DNA from: Larimichthys crocea
Taxonomy: Eukaryota; Chordata; Actinopteri; Sciaenidae
Assembly: GCF_000972845.2 (NCBI RefSeq)
Contig: NC_040033.1
Location: 2,408,344 to 2,472,343, forward strand
Direction of reading: 5' to 3'
Length of the DNA: 64,000 nucleotides
Of the stretch, positions 1 to 12,599 are shown in pieces (the first letter of the stretch is position 1; every line of letters begins with the position of its first letter). Below the pieces are notes generated by a model. The model did not search any database and was not told the origin of the DNA. It saw nothing but the letters and a program-made list of their open reading frames with translations. The position numbers and the translations under genes were made by a program.

Positions 1-690
1 TGCCTTTGTAATATGTGCATTTGGTGCTGTGATATAATAAATGGTCTATTTGTATGCAGGTACAGTATTTCATGCATCACACAGGGACAGCTGTCTTCTT
101 GTTCTGCTGTGGTGCGTTCAAGTGTTTGTAGCACTTTTTATCTCACCAAGTCCATAATTTAATTCTGGAAAGAGTTATTTTGATTTGTATTGTTGGCAAA
201 ATAAAGTATTGGGAACAGAGAAAAGTTTTGATTATTGTCTGAAAAATATGAATTATCGAGCTCATACATTGATAAATCTTCTGCTTGTGTGTAAACATGC
301 ACTGTAATCTACATGCTGTCATTGAAAACAGGCTGGTTTCCTGCAGACATTAGTCTAACTCAAAACTCTGACACAAAACAGAAATTAACATGAACAAATA
401 TAATGTAACAAAATGTGTTAAATGGACCTTCAGTTCAGATTATTGAGTCACAAAGAATCAATGTTTCATCCCCAAAAATATGAGTGATTAAAAATGTGAA
501 GCTCCTGATTTAGTCAGTTTAGTTTAAACACTTGTTCAAACTGAAACAAAACAATTATTTACCTCATTTCATCAAAACTCATTTTAATCAGTCTGTTGAC
601 ACCATGAGAGACACTCATAAACACCTGTGTTAAACACACACACACACACACACAGAAAACTCACCTGGTTTCCTGTAAATGGAGAGAGGA
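1..690. other. Upstream flank of the NLR gene, no gene seen
   Basis: A+T-rich sequence without a credible coding exon. An AATAAA followed by GTATTGGG near position 200 could be the polyadenylation signal of a gene lying to the left, but no coding sequence is visible to support that. A short (CA)n tract lies at about 633-653. Confidence 0.5.
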
Positions 691-788
691 GGAGCAACAC
701 TCACATCTGATCAAGGTTGATGTGAACAGGGAGGACACTCCATTTTAAGTGGACCGGCAGACGGAGGAAAAGTGAAGGCTGAGGCAGG
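691..788 (+). other. Possible non-coding first exon of the NLR gene
   Basis: This stretch precedes a good donor (GTGAGT at 789) and lies about 390 bases upstream of the exon with the first usable ATG. Fish NLRC3-like genes often have a short untranslated first exon. The 5' limit is arbitrary, no core promoter motif is obvious, and only the donor supports the call. Confidence 0.3.
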
Positions 789-1183
789 GTGAGTGTTAAT
801 CCAACATTTTTATTCTTTTACTGTCTCTGAATCAGCTTTCTCTCTGTGGACTGTAGAGGAAAGAAATGTTTGAATGAACTCAACACTTTGATTCTTTTGT
901 CAACATAAAGTTGTGATTGGCTGAATAATTCACATTAAACCTGCTGAAACCAAGAAAACAAGCAGAGATTTAAAGAAACCTGACCAGGTGAACGTCTGAC
1001 TGTTTTATCCTGTACACAATACTTAATATATATACGTGTGTGTAGCTGTGTGTGTGTTTCTGTTCTCTCAGTCTTGTTTGACTTGTTTGTGACTCTTGAA
1101 CAAACCTGTTTTTCTTGATTCTTGTGTTCTGAGATCACAGTCAGTGTTATTGTTTCACCTCTCAGACTGACTGAAGACAGAAG

Positions 1184-4100
1184 ATGATTGATTGTGAGGA
1201 GGAAGAGGAGGACAGAGCAGAGTCTGCAGTATCCAGCTGTCTGTCTATGAAGAGTGACCGGTCCAGAGGTCATCCTCCAAAGTTCAGTGATGAACCTGGA
1301 CCCTCAGACACAAAGTAAGAGAATTTCTACTAACTCATTTATTTGAATAATTTTTGATGCCATTTTGTCTGTTTCTGTGCCCCTATATTACATTTTCCAC
1401 CAAAGTGTATTTTTTAACTAAGATTTAACAAACATATTATGACATAGAGGAATCATGATTGTGTATTCAGAGCTTCCTAAATTGCTTTTATCAGAGAATT
1501 TATCATGGATTCATGTGATATGAATAAAAACATGTTGGTGTTTGCAGAGTTCAGTCCAACAGACAGAGACCAGAGTCTCCAGCATCCAGCTGTCTGTCTA
1601 TGAAGAGTGACCAGTCCAAAGGTTATCCAATGAACTTCAGAATTGAACTTGGACCCTTAGACACAAAGTAAGAGAACTGCTGCTAAATCATTTACATGAC
1701 TACATATTTTTAATTTAAGTGGTCCTATATTAATCTTTTAACAAAATGCAATTGCTATCTAAAATTTAACAAACTTATTGTGGCACTGAGAAATCATTTG
1801 TGTTGTCTTCCTCTTTGTATCTGTGATAACAGTCAGGTCACCTAGAAGAGTTGTAATCTGATCTAAGAGGAATTATACAGGCTTTTAAGTAACCTCATCA
1901 GCAGCAGTTTGTGTGTTTAGAGTTTCCTGAATGACTTTAATTGGATAATTAATCATGGATTCATGTGATATGAATAAAAACATGTTGGTGTTTGCAGAGT
2001 TCAGTCCAACAGACAGAGAGCAGAGTCTCCAGTATCCAGCTGTCTGTCTATGAAGAGTGACCAGTCCAAAGGTTATCCGATGAACTTCAGTGATGAACCT
2101 GGACCCTCAGACACAAAGTAAGAGACTGTTTTTACTGTAAACTGACCTGATGAAGATGATGCATTGAGGATGAAGATAAAATGCTCAAAGATTTATATAT
2201 ATAAATATAGCTGTTAATTAAAGTTTATGAAAGCAGGAGAGTTGAAATCAAATCATTTTCATTACAGACTGAAAACTGAATTTAAAATAACAACATATTT
2301 ACTGTCCTCTGTGAACATCTGAGCTTCTCAACAGTGTCGGACAAATCTTGATATTTTTCAACAACAATCAACAAATCATTTTATTTATAAAGAAATGTCT
2401 TCACAGAGAGAGGAAGAGGAGTCATGTTCCTGTGGAGGAAAGATCCAGAACAAGACCTGGACTGCAGACAGTCAGTCAGACCAGCACTGTACAAAGTAAG
2501 ACTGTAGATCTTAAACATGTAATCTGCTGCATTTCATCCTAAAAACTGCAAGAGTCACTGAAATACATCAACTTCATCAAATAAGCTGAACGGCTTCAAA
2601 TGCTACATTTAGTTTTTGAGTGTTCAGGCTGAAGATGTGTACAGTTTCTGCTGTCCTGATGTGAGTGGTCAGCTCGTTCCACCGTTGTAGATTCAGGACA
2701 GTGAACAGTTGTGATTTTGTTGAGTAGTAGCTGGTCCCCTCGTCATGAGGGAGTAACAAGCTGATTGGAAGTAGCAGAGCGTCATGGACAGGCTGTGGTG
2801 TTTGGTTTGACCATGTCCTGGGTGTAGGATGAGCTTGAGCCATTCACAGCACAGTAGACAAATACCAGTGACAATTAATCCACTCCTCCCAGTCATTGAA
2901 ATACTCATATTCCTCGAAGTGCTGGTCGAGGTGGTGGAGTTGGAGCCATATTTGACTCTATTAATAAATCCTAAACCTAAACTAAATTATAATTCATTTG
3001 GAAGTCCGGTTCTTCCTCACTCAACCAAACTGGAAAACATTGCAGCCAATTTTATTTGTTACCGTATATCGAGCTCCAGGTCCTTACTCTGAATTTTTAT
3101 CTGAATTTGCATCAGGCTTGAACCTTAAAACAGATAAAGTAATTATTGTAGGTGATTTTAACATTCATGTGGACAACCAAAATGATAGTCTTAGTACTGC
3201 GTTTATCTCTTTATTCAATCGGTTTCTGTCAGAGTGTAAATAAACCGACTCATTGTCTGAACCACACTCTTGATCTTGTTCTCTCATATGGCATTGAAAT
3301 TGATTATCTAATAGTCTTTCCACTGAATCATCTTCTGTCTGACCTTTTTTTTTATAACCGTTGAGTTCATATTACTGGACTACAAGCCTTTGTGCAGAAA
3401 TTCCTACAGCAGATGTTTATCTGATAGTGCTGTAGCCAAATTTAAGGAAGTGATTCCTTCAGCATTGAATTCAATGCCATGTCTAACTGTAACAGAGGAC
3501 TTGTCTACTTCCTTTAGCCACTCACAAATAGACCATCTTGTTGATAGTATTACAGGCTCATTACGGACAACTCTAGACTCTATTGCACCTCTGAAAAAGA
3601 AGATAATTAAACAAAGGAGGTTAGCACCATGGTATAGCCAGCAGACTCGTAACTTAAAGCAAGAGGCACGTAAATCTGAACGCAAATGCCGTGCCACTAA
3701 ACTGGAAGAATCTCGTTTATTCTGGCAAGATAATCTTAAAACATACAGGAAGGCTCTCCGTAATGCAGCCTATTACTCTTCATTAATAGAGGAGAATGAG
3801 AACAACCCCAGGTTTCTCTTCAGCACTGTAGCCAGGCTAACAGAGAGCCACAGCTCTACTGAACCATCTATTTCTTCAGGTCTAACTAGTAATGACTTCT
3901 TGAGATTCGATTGTTAAAATTGATTGTTAAATTATAACTATTAGAGACAACATTCATCACCTCTTGGCCTCAACAGGCACTGATCTGCATTCTGATACAG
4001 CAAGTTTTGAAACAGCTGTAAAACCTGATATGTATTTAGACTCTTTTTCTCCCATCGACCTTCATCAAATAACTTTAATCATTTCTTCATCTAAGCCGTC

Positions 4101-7100
4101 AACCTGTCTCTTAGACCCCATCCCAACCAGGCTGCTCAAGGATGTTTTACCTCTAGTTAGCCCTTCTTTATTGGATACGATTAATCTGTCTTTATTATCA
4201 GGATATGTACCACAGTCCTTTTAAAGTAGCTGTAAATAAACCTTAAAAAGCCCACTCTAGATCCAGAGGTTTTAGCCAATTACAGACCGATATCAAACCT
4301 TCCCTTTCTCTCTAAGATACTTGAGAAAGGTGTAGCCAATCAGCTGTATGACTTTCTCCATAACAATATCGATAGATCGATCGATAGATCGATAGATCGA
4401 TAGATAGATAGATAGCAATCAGTTAACTAAACTCCAAGCATGCCTTAAGGATATAAAAAGTGAACAGTGAAACTGTTGAGAGGTAAACGGGTGGGGTCCG
4501 GGGAGTCTGTCCGGGGGATTCAACTCGGCGGGTCAGGGCCCCCGCCAGGCACATTTCCTCCATCCCCCAAACCCCGGCGCGACTGTCGAATCACAACTTA
4601 TCGCAACTTTCACTTCCTCCCACAACAAAATCGCAACAAAAATGTAAAAAGGACCGCAACTTTCACTGCAATTTTTTTAGAAAACCTCATGCAACATCAG
4701 GCATTTTAGGCTGCAACTATTTAAAAAAAGGCCCGCAAAATCCTGGTGGGACTGATGTAACTACTAGTTATCAGGCTGCTCCAATAAGCCTCTTAGGACT
4801 TTGCAGTTAATTCAGAATGCTGCTGCACGTGTTCTGACAGGAACCAAGATCAGAGATCACATCTCCCCCATTTTGGCTTCCTTGCATTGGCTGCCTATTA
4901 AATCTAGAATAGAATTTAAAAACTCTTCTTCCTTACATACAAAGCTTTTCATGGTCAGGCACCATCGTATCTAAAAGAGCTCATAATACCTTACTACCCC
5001 TCTAGAACACTGTGCTCCCAGGATGCTGGGTTCCTTGTGGTTCCTATAGTTTCTAAAAGTAGATTGGGAGCCAGAGCTTTCAGCTATCAGGCTCCTCTTC
5101 TGTGGAACAAACTACCATTCGGGGTTCCATAGGCAGACACGGTCAACACCTTTAAGAGTAGACTTAAGACTTTCCTTTTTGATAAGGCTTATAGTTAGGT
5201 TATGCTGCTATAGGATTAGACTGCCGGGGGACTCCCCCTCTCTGCCCTTCCCTCTCTGTCTGTCTCTTTCAGGGTTATGCCTAGTCAGACACGGTATTGG
5301 TTGATGCAGTCACATGAAAAAAAAATGCATGAAAAAGTCTCTCTCTGTCTCTCCACAAACCGAGGGTAAGGCTAAAGACAGAGGGTGTCACTCCCTGTAC
5401 AGATTGTAAAGCCCTCAGAGGCAAATGTACTTTGTGACTTTGGGCTATACAAATAAAATCTGATTTGATTGGACTTGAATCAGATTTGAATAATCACAAG
5501 TTTTTATGTCACGAAGACTGACAGAACTTTGTTAGTCGTGCTGTTAAAAAGAAACAGGTCTAAATATCAAGACATGAACAGATTTTGTATTATTTTATCA
5601 GTGGATCGGTTTAAATATTACAGGGAGGAAGGAACAGTTCAACCAAAACTGGACTTCAAAACTTTTACTTCCATAAATATTCTTATATTGATATATTTTT
5701 TTATTGTTTCTGAAATGAATCAGCATATTAACAATTGTTTTGTCTCACACTTTTTCTCTTCTTTAGTGAGTGCTGGTCTGCAGGAGGTTTTAGATAAATA
5801 TAAGGTCAGTCAGAAAATGAGATGTGAACATGTGACTGAAGGAAGTGATGAAACAGGAAGTGGAACCCTCCTCAACAGGATCTACACTGAGCTCTACATC
5901 ACAGAGGGACAGAGTGAAGAGGTTAACACCCAACATGAGGTGAGGCAGCTTGAGACAGCTTCCAAGATGGAGACCCTCCATGACACTCCCATCAAGTGCC
6001 ACGACATCTTTAAAGCCTTACCTGACCAACAGAGACACATCAGAGTCGTTCTGACCAACGGCGTCGCTGGCGTTGGAAAAACCTTCTCAGTGCTGAAGTT
6101 CACTCTGGACTGGGCAGAGGGCTCGGAGAACCAAGATGTCAGTCTGGTGGTTCTGCTCTCGTTCAGGGAGCTGAACCTGATCAAAGATGAGCAGTTCAGT
6201 CTTCTCAAGCTGCTCCATGTTTTCCATCCAACATTACAGAAGGTCACAGCAGAGGAGCTCGCTGTCTGTAAACTTCTGTTCATCTTTGACGGCCTGGATG
6301 AAAGCAGACTTTCACTGGATTTCAACAACAAAGAGCTCGTGTCTGATGTCACACAGGAGTCATCAGTCAGCGTGCTGTTGACAAGCCTCATCAAGGGGAA
6401 TCTGCTTCCCTCGGCTCTCATCTGGATAACTTCCAGACCTGCAGCAGCCAATCAGATCCCTCCTAAATGTGTTGACAGGGTAACAGAAGTACGAGGCTTC
6501 ACTGACGCTCAGAAGGAGGAGTACTTCAGGAGGAGAGTCAGTGATGAAGATCTGTCCAGCAGAATCATCTCACACATCAAGACCTCCAGGACCCTCCACA
6601 TCATGTGTCTGATCCCAGTCTTCTGCTGGATCACTGCTACAGTTCTGGACCACATGTTGACTACAGACCAGAGAGGAGAGCTGCCCAAGACCCTGACTGA
6701 CATGTACTCACACTTCCTGCTGGTTCAGACAAAGAAGAAGAAGAAGAAGTACGATGAAGGACATGAGACGAGTCCACAGGAGCTGACGGAGGCTGACAGG
6801 GAAGTTCTTCTGAAGCTGGGGAGGCTGGCGTTTGAACAGCTGGAGAAAGGAAACATCATGTTCTACCAAGAAGACCTGGAGCAGTGTGGTCTGGATGTCA
6901 CAGAGGCCTCGGTGTACTCAGGAGTTTGTACACAGATCTTCAAAAGAGAGAGTGTGATCTTCCAGAAAACAGTCTACAGCTTTGTTCATCTGAGCGTTCA
7001 GGAGTTTCTGGCTGCAGTCTACCTGTTCCACTGTTACACCAACAAGAACACAAAGGTAGTGGAGGACTTCCTGAGAAAGGATGACAGGGACTCAAAACCA

Positions 7101-10100
7101 AAGTCTTTCCAAGAGAAAGTCTCAATTTTTTTTGGAAACATTGATAGCCATCACCCATCTCTGGATGTGTTCCTGAAGAAAGTCATGGAGAAATCCCTTG
7201 AAAGTAAAAATGGTCACCTGGACCTGTTTGTTCGCTTCCTTCATGGCCTCTCTCTGGAGTCTAACCAGAGACTGTTAGGAGGCCTGCTGGGTCAGACAAA
7301 GACCAGTTCAAGAAGCATCAAGACAGCCATCAACAACCTGAAGGAGATGAACAGTGATGATATCTCTCCTGACAGAAGCATCAACATCTTCCACTGTCTG
7401 ATGGAGATGAACAATGACTCAGTCCATCAGGAGATCCAAGAATTCCTGAAGTCAAGGAAAAGATCAGAGAAGAAACTCTCTGAGATCCACTGCTCAGCTC
7501 TGGCCTACATGCTGCAGATGTCAGAGGAGGTTCTGAATGAGCTGAACCTGAAGACGTACAACACATCAGACCAGGGACGACTGAGACTGATTCCAGCTGT
7601 GAGGAACTGCAGAAAGGCTGTGTAAGTCCAGATGTGATTCACATTATAAAATCAGTGTAGATTATTAGTTTAGATCTTCAGATATTCACACTACAAAATT
7701 CTTTTTAAAATAGTGTTCCACTTGTTTGTTGCAAACATTGTATGACAGATGTTTTTTGACACAGATGTTCTTGAGTTGTTTCAAATGCTGTGAGTGTACA
7801 AATGTAGATTTTTCAGCTTCCAAGTGAAATAAATGAAATAATGCAAAACAACTGCAACTTAAATAAATTCTAATAAAGAATGATTCTTATTGATCTCAGC
7901 AATGGATACTGAATTATACACAAATGCAACAATTACACTATAATTAACCATTTCCATGTAAAGTTTGCTTACATTAATGAACATTAGCCACCATAAAGTG
8001 CTGATCATACCAAACAAAGATTGTTGTTTCAAAACCTCTGAGTATGTTGTGCTGAGGTCTGATTTCATCATAACATGTTTTGTAATATGTTTCATGACAG
8101 ACTTTCTGAGTGTGGACTCTCAGAGACTCACTGTGAAGTCGTGGCCTCAGCTCTGAAATCCAACCCCTCCCACCTGACAGAGCTGGACCTGAGTCACAAC
8201 AAGCTGCAGGATTCAGGAGTGAAGACACTGTCTGCTGGACTGGAGAGTCCAAACTGTAAACTGGAGGCTCTGAGGTCAGTTCACTGATTCTATTTCATTT
8301 TTCAAGATTTGCCTAAGCGAAAATCTGATGAAATTGAAAAATGTAATAAAATGTTTGATAGGACTGTTTTTCAGTGGTCCATCAGTCAGTGAAGATGATG
8401 TCAGTACTTGTGAGGCTGGAGAATGTGTGAGGGATAAGAAGGGCACAGTTAAAACAGGCTGCAGAGAGTTTGAGCTTCTTTGTTAACAGAGGAAGAAACA
8501 GACAGGTTAGTTCAATAAAGGTGAAGTGAGGAACTGTGATGATCTTCATGATGTCAGAAGCTGATATGGCTACAGACAACCCTCACGTGCTTTGGTGTGG
8601 TGTGCATTAAACCAGAGCTAAAAGTGATAAACAGCAGCTTAACACAGGACAAAACATCACTACAAAGTAAGATTCAAGGTCTGTCTCAAGTATTTTCATA
8701 AATAAGCTGAAAAAGAAAAATCTGTTGTAACGTGGTTACCAGAGTCATTTATCTGACTGAGACTGATGAAACTTGATGAAACATTGCAGGCCTCTGCTTT
8801 GATGACATGTACCTACTGAGAGACCAAATACAGTAAAAAGGTCCTGATATAAATAATAAACAGTTACAGTGAAACATTTCTGATTTGATATATTCAAATT
8901 ATTCCACACTTGAGTGACATCAGAAGTATTGTATTCATCTGTGTTGACATCATTTATTCTTTATTCAGATTGTTGAGCTGCAGTTTGTCAGAGATCAGCT
9001 GTGCTTCTCTGGCCTCAGCTCTGAAGTCCAACCCCTCCCATCTGAGATACTTGAACGTGAGCAACAACAACCTGCAGGATTCAGGAGTGAAGCTGCTGTG
9101 TGATTTTCTGGAGAGTCCACACTGCAGACTGAAGACTCTGAGGTCAGTTCTCTGTTACTATTATAGATCTGATATATTTATTTAACAGTCAAACACTGTG
9201 ATGTCATTTATTGTATTATAAACTCTGGTTGAGTTTGCCAAAACAAAATAAATTAAACATATGGTTCATAAACATACCAAGTGTGTGGTCAGAAAACTGT
9301 TACTCTTCAGCCATTTAACAGCCACAAACAATTCTTCTTTAAAGCCCTCTGTCCATGAGACGTGTGTCATATACGTCACCACATAATAAAAATGACAGAA
9401 TCTGTTTGAACAACTTTCTTAATTTATCCCTATTCAGAATAGATTTCATATTAATTTCCTTCATAAATGAAAGCAACATAATTAACTCGTTAACTCTTTT
9501 ACAGATTTTCCTGAACTCAAAAATGACTCCAACAGAATTTAATTTATGTTCATACATAACTAACATTTATAAAATTGTTGTTGAAGCCATTTTTTTGTGC
9601 TCAACAATTTTAGAATTTAGATTTTTGTCTAAACAGACAGATTGATGCAAGATTAACAGGATTAACAATCTTTGACCTCATGTTTAGGAAAACGAGTCAC
9701 TCAAGACTTTATTTTTTTTAAATAGAGCCCTGTAACCTGGCACAGCAGTTTATATAGGAAAAGGACACGGAAGTCGTGAAGTCTCTTTTGTTCATATTTT
9801 CATCTTTGTGTTAAATTTAGTCTGCAGTCACCAAAGACGTGTTTCTTAAAGAAACTGTAGAAACAGTCTTCTGTTAGTTGTTAAAGTAAATGAATGTTTA
9901 TGATTGTTGGTAAATTGTCACATCTGTATACTGGAGATCCTCTGAACTCATATTTGTTTTATATTGATCAAGTTTATTTGCTGAAATTGAAAATATTTCT
10001 CTAGTTTCTGTTGATTTCAAAGTGTTTTTACAAATGATGTCTGATTATTGATATTTAACCTTCAGAACACACACAAACATTGAGAGACAGAGATAGATCA

Positions 10101-11316
10101 GTATCATAGGATCAATACAGACTTGTCTGAGATCAGCAGCATGTTATTAATCTGTGTTGACATTAATGGTTGTATGAATGTTGTGCTGACATTTGGATGA
10201 TTTCTGTAGAAGGCTGACATTATGATGATTTCTGTAGAAGGCTGACATTATGATGATGTCACTCTACTCCATTTTTATCTACATTATTTATTATTTATTC
10301 AGATTGTGGCGCTGCAGTTTGTCAGAGATCAGCTGTGCTTCTCTGGCCTCAGCTCTGAAGTCCAACCCCTCCCATCTGACAGAGCTGAGCCTGAGTGGCA
10401 ACAGCTGCAGGATTCAGGAGTGAAGCTGCTGTGTGATTTTCTGAGGTCCACATGCAGACTGGAGTCTCTGAGGTACGTTCTCCGTTACTTATATATCTGA
10501 TATATCTATTTAACAGTTTCAAACACTGATTTCATTTTTAACTTTGTGCTGAGATTTTTTTAATGTATTTATTATCATATTATCTAACATGATGTGAAAG
10601 TTGTGGTTACCTAAAACTGCAGACATCAGGCTGATATTATACTGATCCACACTGAGTTCTGAATGCTAAAGTCTATTTTTTCTTCTGTTGTTAGTCCATT
10701 AATGTGGCAGAGCAATGTTGAGCTGCACATTTAAACCTGAATATAACAAGAAAAATCTACACTGGATAATTCAATGTGAACCTCTTAAAGTTTTAACTCG
10801 TATTCCTCATCATGTTCTTTTTGAAATAATCATAATACAAAATAAATAAATACAAAAAATAATGTATTTCAACTAAACTATATTTTAAACCTTCTTCAGC
10901 TTCTTCAGATGATTAAACATTGAATGATTTCAAACATTGTCTTCTAAAGTTACATCATTTATTCTTCATTCAGGTTGTGGCGCTGCAGTTTGTCAAAGAT
11001 CAGCTGTGCTTCTCTGGCCTCAGCTCTGAAGTCCAAACCCTCCAATCTGACAGAGCTGCGACTGGACTTGGACTGGAAACAAGCTGAGCATTCAGATGTA
11101 AAGTGCTTGTGTCATTTTTCACGGAGAGTCCACACTGCAGTCTGCAGACTCTGGGTCAGAGTCAGTAGAGGGTTGAGTCAGTCCCATGCTGGTCTCAGCC
11201 GTATTGTACTAACACAGTTAGTATCAAAGCGACAAGCACAGATCAGTATTTCCTGTAAACCTCCGACCTTCTCAGTTGTTGCTTTCCTCAGTGAAGCTGT
11301 GAGAGGAGAACGGTGA
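1184..11316 (+). CDS. NLRC3-like NOD-like receptor, FISNA-NACHT-LRR, multi-exon
   Basis: Cytosolic pattern-recognition receptor of the expanded teleost NLR-C family. I trace the exons as 1184-1314, 1548-1667, 1998-2117, 2407-2495, 5767-7621, 8101-8274, 8969-9142, 10303-10472 and 10974 to a stop near 11316. All have GT-AG borders. Phases agree through the seventh exon (131+120+120+89+1855+174+174 bases). The first four exons give short Ser/Lys-rich peptides with no recognisable CARD or pyrin domain. Exon 5 holds FISNA and NACHT, and later exons are LRR units of 174 bases. The start is the first ATG in the first exon of the in-phase chain. The eighth exon is 170 bases and shifts frame, so the C-terminus is uncertain: either this is a pseudogene allele or there is a sequence error. 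No B30.2 exon is visible. Subfamily assignment is by motif recall, not alignment. Confidence 0.82.
1490..2117 (+). repeat. Tandemly duplicated N-terminal NLR exon with intron flank
   Basis: Exons 1548-1667 and 1998-2117 are both exactly 120 bases, begin and end in the same phase and share the peptide [14 protein letters not shown]. About 45 bases of upstream intron, including the acceptor TTTGCAG, are also nearly identical. The copies are offset by 450 bases, so an exon-intron unit was duplicated. The first coding exon carries a related peptide ([15 protein letters not shown]), giving three peptide repeats in all. Such short repeated N-terminal peptides are known from teleost NLR-C proteins; their function is not known to me. 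Confidence 0.8.
4370..4414. repeat. (GATC/GATA)n simple repeat
   Basis: A GATAGATCGATAGATAG-type tract sits at the 5' side of the break in the LINE-2 copy. It marks where the element's reading frame is lost. Confidence 0.85.
4480..4762. mobile_element. Nested insertion inside the LINE-2, family unknown
   Basis: This G+C-richer segment interrupts the LINE-2 sequence. It contains phased 'cgcaactttcac' and 'gcaaca' motifs and the phrase GGCCCGCAAAATCCTGG. It has no convincing coding capacity, and I cannot place it in a named family. LINE-2 coding similarity ends before it and resumes after it, which is why I call it an insertion. Confidence 0.5.
5767..7621 (+). other. FISNA-NACHT exon of the NLR gene
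   Basis: One 1855-base open exon between acceptor CTTCTTTAG and donor GTAAGT. Its first part, from [12 protein letters not shown], matches the fish-specific NACHT-associated (FISNA) region. The nucleoside-triphosphatase follows: Walker A GVAGVGKT at 6060-6083, Walker [12 protein letters not shown] near 6272-6304, and a sensor-like ITSRPAA near 6425. The winged-helix and post-NACHT part includes [16 protein letters not shown] near 6980-7030, typical of NLRs. A six-lysine run near 6732-6752 is unusual. The exon is intact, so ATP binding and oligomerisation could be retained even though the LRR tail is damaged. Confidence 0.9.
8101..9142 (+). other. Two intact LRR exons (8101-8274 and 8969-9142)
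   Basis: Each exon is 174 bases, the standard length of LRR exons in fish NLRs, and both have the same phase. Peptides read [20 protein letters not shown], then [17 protein letters not shown], and the equivalent in the second exon ([17 protein letters not shown]), which are ribonuclease-inhibitor-type repeats. Acceptors follow a TTTATTC-like tract, and donors are GAG|GTCAGT in both. Intron 8275-8968 holds nothing recognised. Confidence 0.85.
10303..10472 (+). pseudogene. Third LRR exon, frameshifted
   Basis: This exon has the same borders and sequence as the neighbouring LRR exons but is 170 bases instead of 174. One base is missing near GGCAACAGCTGCAGG, where related exons read CAACAACCTGCAG or CAACAAGCTGCAG, and three are missing near CTGAGGTCCACATG. 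The net shift breaks the frame mid-exon. It could be a genuine disabling mutation or a consensus error, and the neighbourhood has many suspect indels. Confidence 0.75.
10974..11316 (+). other. Fourth LRR exon and probable terminal coding exon
   Basis: Acceptor ATTCAG precedes a reading [20 protein letters not shown], a diverged LRR. The donor seen in sister exons (GAGGTCAG) is disturbed here (GGGTCAGAGTCAG), and the frame stays open to a TGA at 11314-11316. A polyadenylation signal follows 140 bases later. The inverted copy at 18610-18783 keeps the normal GAGGTCAG. The true stop is therefore uncertain. Confidence 0.5.
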
Positions 11317-11455
11317 CAGGCTTCAGGATTGGACAGAAAGACAGAGAGAGAGAGAACAGTCAGCCAATCAGATGAGCCAGGAGCTCGTTCGTTGTGATTC
11401 ATGTGTTTGAGTTGATTGTGAAGACGACTGTTGTTGTTGTGTCATGTCTACAGGA

Positions 11456-11461
11456 AATAAA
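11456..11461 (+). terminator. Polyadenylation signal of the NLR gene
   Basis: AATAAA in the context CTACAGGAAATAAAGCTG, 140 bases beyond the last open frame. It is the first canonical signal after the LRR exons. Confidence 0.5.
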
Positions 11462-12599
11462 GCTGATTACAGCTGACAGCATCACAAGATGTACAAGAGA
11501 CGTGATCCTCATTCATCAAACTGTCAGAACATCCGATCTGATCTCAAAGTGTTGTTCTCTCATTTCACACTAAAAAACTGATCAGTTCATCTTTGTCACA
11601 GCTCTCAGATCGTCTGACTGAAGGCTCGCAAAGAACCATCATTACATTTAGTGACCATGTGGTCTTTGCACAGAGCAGAACCTCGCTGTGAAGTCCAAAT
11701 GTGACTGAACTCTAACAGCAGTAAATCCATCATTAAAGTGAGCAGTGAATGTCTCTCTGTTTCTGCAGTAATGATGCGTTCAGGGACTGTCAGTACTTTA
11801 TTTCCACTGTGTGCTTCAGTGAAATGTGGAGCAGAGTCAACAGACTGATATGCTCAAAGTCTCTGCATCTGTGAGCTTCACTCCAACACGTTAACATGAG
11901 AGCTGACAGGAAGCTGGCTACGCTCCCCAGCCGCTCCACTTGTGTCTGAACAGGACTGAAGTCCTGCTTGTCTTTATACTGGATGTGCTGCATCACTGAC
12001 TGACAGCTGATGAAGGAGTCTCTGTAAACACTGATTCATGACTTCTGTTGTTGTCTGTCTGCTTCTCTCATCAGATGGAAGTCATATTATTGAGTGAGGA
12101 TCAGCTGAGCCTGATGATCCAGAGAGGTTGACAGCAGCAGCATCAGCTCTGACTGGGCCATGTTATGGGAGTGGGGGTGGAGAGGAAGCTTTATCGCAGC
12201 GAGAGACTGACGGAGGAATCCAATAGTGGGATGGAGATGCTGTCAGTGCTGCAGTCTGACTGCTCTGAGATCAGCTCAATCAAGTCCACCATCATCTCTG
12301 TGGTTTCTCTGGACTGCTCTGCTGCTGCTCTGTCACTTATTTCAACTGATTTTTTTTTGCTTTGTTTTTTTGTTTGTATAATTGAGGAATTGCAGTAAAT
12401 TTCCATGTTATATTTCAAATTCCTTTTGAAGTTTGTTCTTGTTGCTCACATCGTGACAGTTTCTATTATTGCAGAAAAAAAACAAAAACCATGATATCAT
12501 CTGACCTAAACTGCTCTTACTAAAGTAATCAGCGACTTCAGGCTCAAATTAGAATCAAAAATAGGTCTCAGTTAATGTCCTCCTAGACCAAAGCACAGT

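Larger units (their letters stand above)
2880..5470 (+). mobile_element. Decayed LINE-2 retrotransposon in NLR intron 4
   Basis: Plus-strand translation, broken by frameshifts and stops, shows the end of an endonuclease (VGDFNIH near 3150), then a linker reading [18 protein letters not shown] near 3590, the RT N-terminal block [18 protein letters not shown] near 4110, and [10 protein letters not shown] near 4285. The catalytic RT core is missing. The sequence resumes at about 4790 with the RT C-terminal block ([16 protein letters not shown]) and ends in the LINE-2 3' tail, which finishes GGGCTATACAAATAAAATC near 5460. This is a dead 5'-truncated copy, split by a simple repeat and a nested insert. 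Family assignment is by recognised motifs. Confidence 0.85.

Noticed and set aside
2577..2843. Minus-strand frame resembling a LINE RT C-terminus ([14 protein letters not shown])
   Set aside because: The similarity is short and from memory only. It is not strong enough to call a separate element next to the LINE-2.
5894..6451. Minus-strand open frame inside the NACHT exon
   Set aside because: Shadow of the coding strand; the plus strand carries the Walker motifs and phased splice sites.
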